From positions 1 to 22,485 of the forward strand of contig NZ_BDUC01000022.1 in assembly GCF_002218085.1 (NCBI RefSeq): DNA of 22,485 bases. The letters are read 5' to 3'. Positions 21,489 through 22,485 of this stretch are shown piece after piece (the stretch's first letter is position 1; the number at the start of each line of letters is the position of its first letter). The notes below the pieces were generated by a model. The model was given only the letters and a program-made list of their open reading frames with translations. It did not search any database and was not told the DNA's origin. The stretch is from Tolypothrix sp. NIES-4075. Its GTDB lineage: Bacteria > Cyanobacteriota > Cyanobacteriia > Cyanobacteriales > Nostocaceae. The translations under genes were made by a program, and so were the position numbers.

Positions 21489-22485
21489 TTAAACCCGTTG
21501 CTTCATGTGAATATAATCATGACAAGATTCATGAATTGCAACTAGATTTTTAGTTTTCCAGTTGCTATGATTCCCGTCAACGTGGTGTAGGTGTACCCGT
21601 TCTTCACTTGTACACTTCAGACCACATTTATCACATGCATGGTTTTGTCTCTTTAAAGCTTTGGAGGTTTGACCGTCGTATAACTTACTATTGCGTTCGC
21701 TCCAGTAGGTTATATCTCCGTCAAAAGGTGATTTATTTCCTTTGACGTTGACGTGTTTATTTTCAGAGTAGGGAACAGATGGGAACGCTTTTTTAGTCAG
21801 CTTGGTGGTTAAATTTTTGTCGTTCTTTGTTTCCCTGTTGAAAACTTTCCACGCTCTATGATGGGTGTGCCAAAGTGAGAATCTTGACCCGTCCATTTTA
21901 CAGAAGCGGTGATAGTTCCTCCATCCTCTAACTATTGGTGCTAGCTTTTCGGCTTTCACCTTAGAACCATAATTCGAGCAGTTAACGATAGCTTTTACCT
22001 TCTGGCGGAATTTTTTAAAGTTCTCCACTGAGGGAGTGCTTCTAAACTTTCCGTTACTTTGCACTTTAAAGTGCCAGCCGAGGAAGTCAAAACCATCTGT
22101 CGCGGCGGTAATGCGTGTCTTTTTCTCGCTTACTTTCATTCCTCTATCGGCTAGGAATCTGTCAATTTTTCCGAGTATCTCTGTTGCATTGTCTTCTGGT
22201 CTGAGGATAATTACCATGTCATCCGCGTATCGGATTGATGGTTTAACTATACTTATTTCTGGGGTATTCTCTGTTATCCTATTACCACGTCGTCCGTGGT
22301 ATTTATGGATATTTTCAATACCATTTAATGCAATGTTTGCTAGTAAGGGACTCACCACGCCACCTTGCGGTGTGCCTTGTTCTGGAAACTCAGGGTTTAT
22401 TCCTGTTTTTAGACAGCGGAATATCCCTACTTTAATGCCTTTAGGGGCGATAAGACTATCCATTATTGTGGTGTGTGAAATCCTG
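21489..22485 (-). CDS. Group II intron-encoded reverse transcriptase/maturase (N-terminus outside window)
   Basis: The frame is open to the right edge; the upstream residues RISHTTI fit the family, so the ATG at 22463 is internal. Counting from that ATG: RT motif GTPQGGVVSPLLANIAL is at about 30-46, the catalytic YADDMV at about 79-84, and LGWHFKV at about 128-134. The maturase (X) domain carries APIVRGWRNYHRF at about 176-188. A complete C-terminal HNH endonuclease domain is at about 277-320: CDKCGLKC, HLHHVDGNHSNWKTKNLV, HESCHDYIH. It supports splicing and DNA retrohoming. All visible catalytic residues are present and no frameshift was seen. Confidence 0.93.
   Translation of the reverse strand, partial: RISHTTIMDSLIAPKGIKVGIFRCLKTGINPEFPEQGTPQGGVVSPLLANIALNGIENIHKYHGRRGNRITENTPEISIVKPSIRYADDMVIILRPEDNATEILGKIDRFLADRGMKVSEKKTRITAATDGFDFLGWHFKVQSNGKFRSTPSVENFKKFRQKVKAIVNCSNYGSKVKAEKLAPIVRGWRNYHRFCKMDGSRFSLWHTHHRAWKVFNRETKNDKNLTTKLTKKAFPSVPYSENKHVNVKGNKSPFDGDITYWSERNSKLYDGQTSKALKRQNHACDKCGLKCTSEERVHLHHVDGNHSNWKTKNLVAIHESCHDYIHMKQRV

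Larger units (their letters stand above)
21396..22485 (-). mobile_element. Group II intron, 3' part (5' part beyond window)
   Basis: Minus-strand intron. It holds the reverse transcriptase frame, then domain V and a domain VI-like hairpin (about 21396-21437), ending CTCTAAC at about 21396. The 3' exon side shows no gene; it begins AAACCAAAAGCCGATAAAG and contains the small hairpin AAGTTG-TAG-CAACTT. The intron runs opposite to the MerR-like gene. The 5' boundary is outside the window. Confidence 0.85.

Overview
The window looks like cyanobacterial DNA, most likely from a filamentous Nostocales-type strain. The HIP1 octamer GCGATCGC recurs, several genes carry short palindromic dispersed repeats of the cyanobacterial kind, and most proteins belong to families common in Nostoc-like genomes (SLH-domain protein, DUF389 and DUF2254 membrane proteins, Uma2 nuclease, Tn5-like and IS630 transposases). 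No rRNA, tRNA or CRISPR array was seen. The window is a mosaic of three blocks.

Block 1 (about 1-10.1 kb) is an ordinary membrane/ion-homeostasis region. It opens with an edge-cut, frame-disrupted ISKra4-like transposase and a 5'-truncated copy of an MscS channel gene. A secreted SLH protein on the minus strand follows. Next comes a compact plus-strand operon: DUF389 membrane protein, voltage-sensor-type ion channel with an unusual filter, intact MscS channel, DUF2254 membrane protein and DUF2238/YjdF-like membrane protein. The last three are joined by 4-bp ATGA overlaps. Two AI-2E/PerM-family transporters run on the minus strand. Together they look like an osmotic/ion stress module, which is an inference from content and spacing.

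Block 2 (10.1-14.45 kb) is mobile DNA around a damaged signalling gene. A complete IS630 element (10129-11300, TA duplication) sits exactly in the stop codon of a multidomain response-regulator gene and re-creates that stop. The other end of the same gene is cut at the histidine codon of its Hpt domain by a 2.2-kb unit with 56-bp terminal inverted repeats (12238-14451). This unit carries a Tn5-like transposase and a small unknown gene.

Block 3 (14.45-22.5 kb) looks plasmid-derived. It holds a small putative DNA-binding protein whose tail is borrowed from the mobile unit, a Uma2 endonuclease, a helicase fragment and a large primase-helicase type plasmid replication protein coupled to a small upstream ORF. 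Upstream of these lies a structured non-coding region (candidate origin/copy control), followed by a MerR-like regulator and the 3' part of a group II intron with its reverse transcriptase. The 12.2-14.5 kb unit marks the seam between the chromosome-like and plasmid-like blocks, but sequence alone does not show whether the molecule is a plasmid or a chromosome with an integrated plasmid.

The most distinctive signal is a set of in-frame 21-27 bp palindromic insertions in coding sequence. Two lie exactly inside former GCGATCGC sites, and for one of them the unoccupied site is preserved in a paralogue in the same window.
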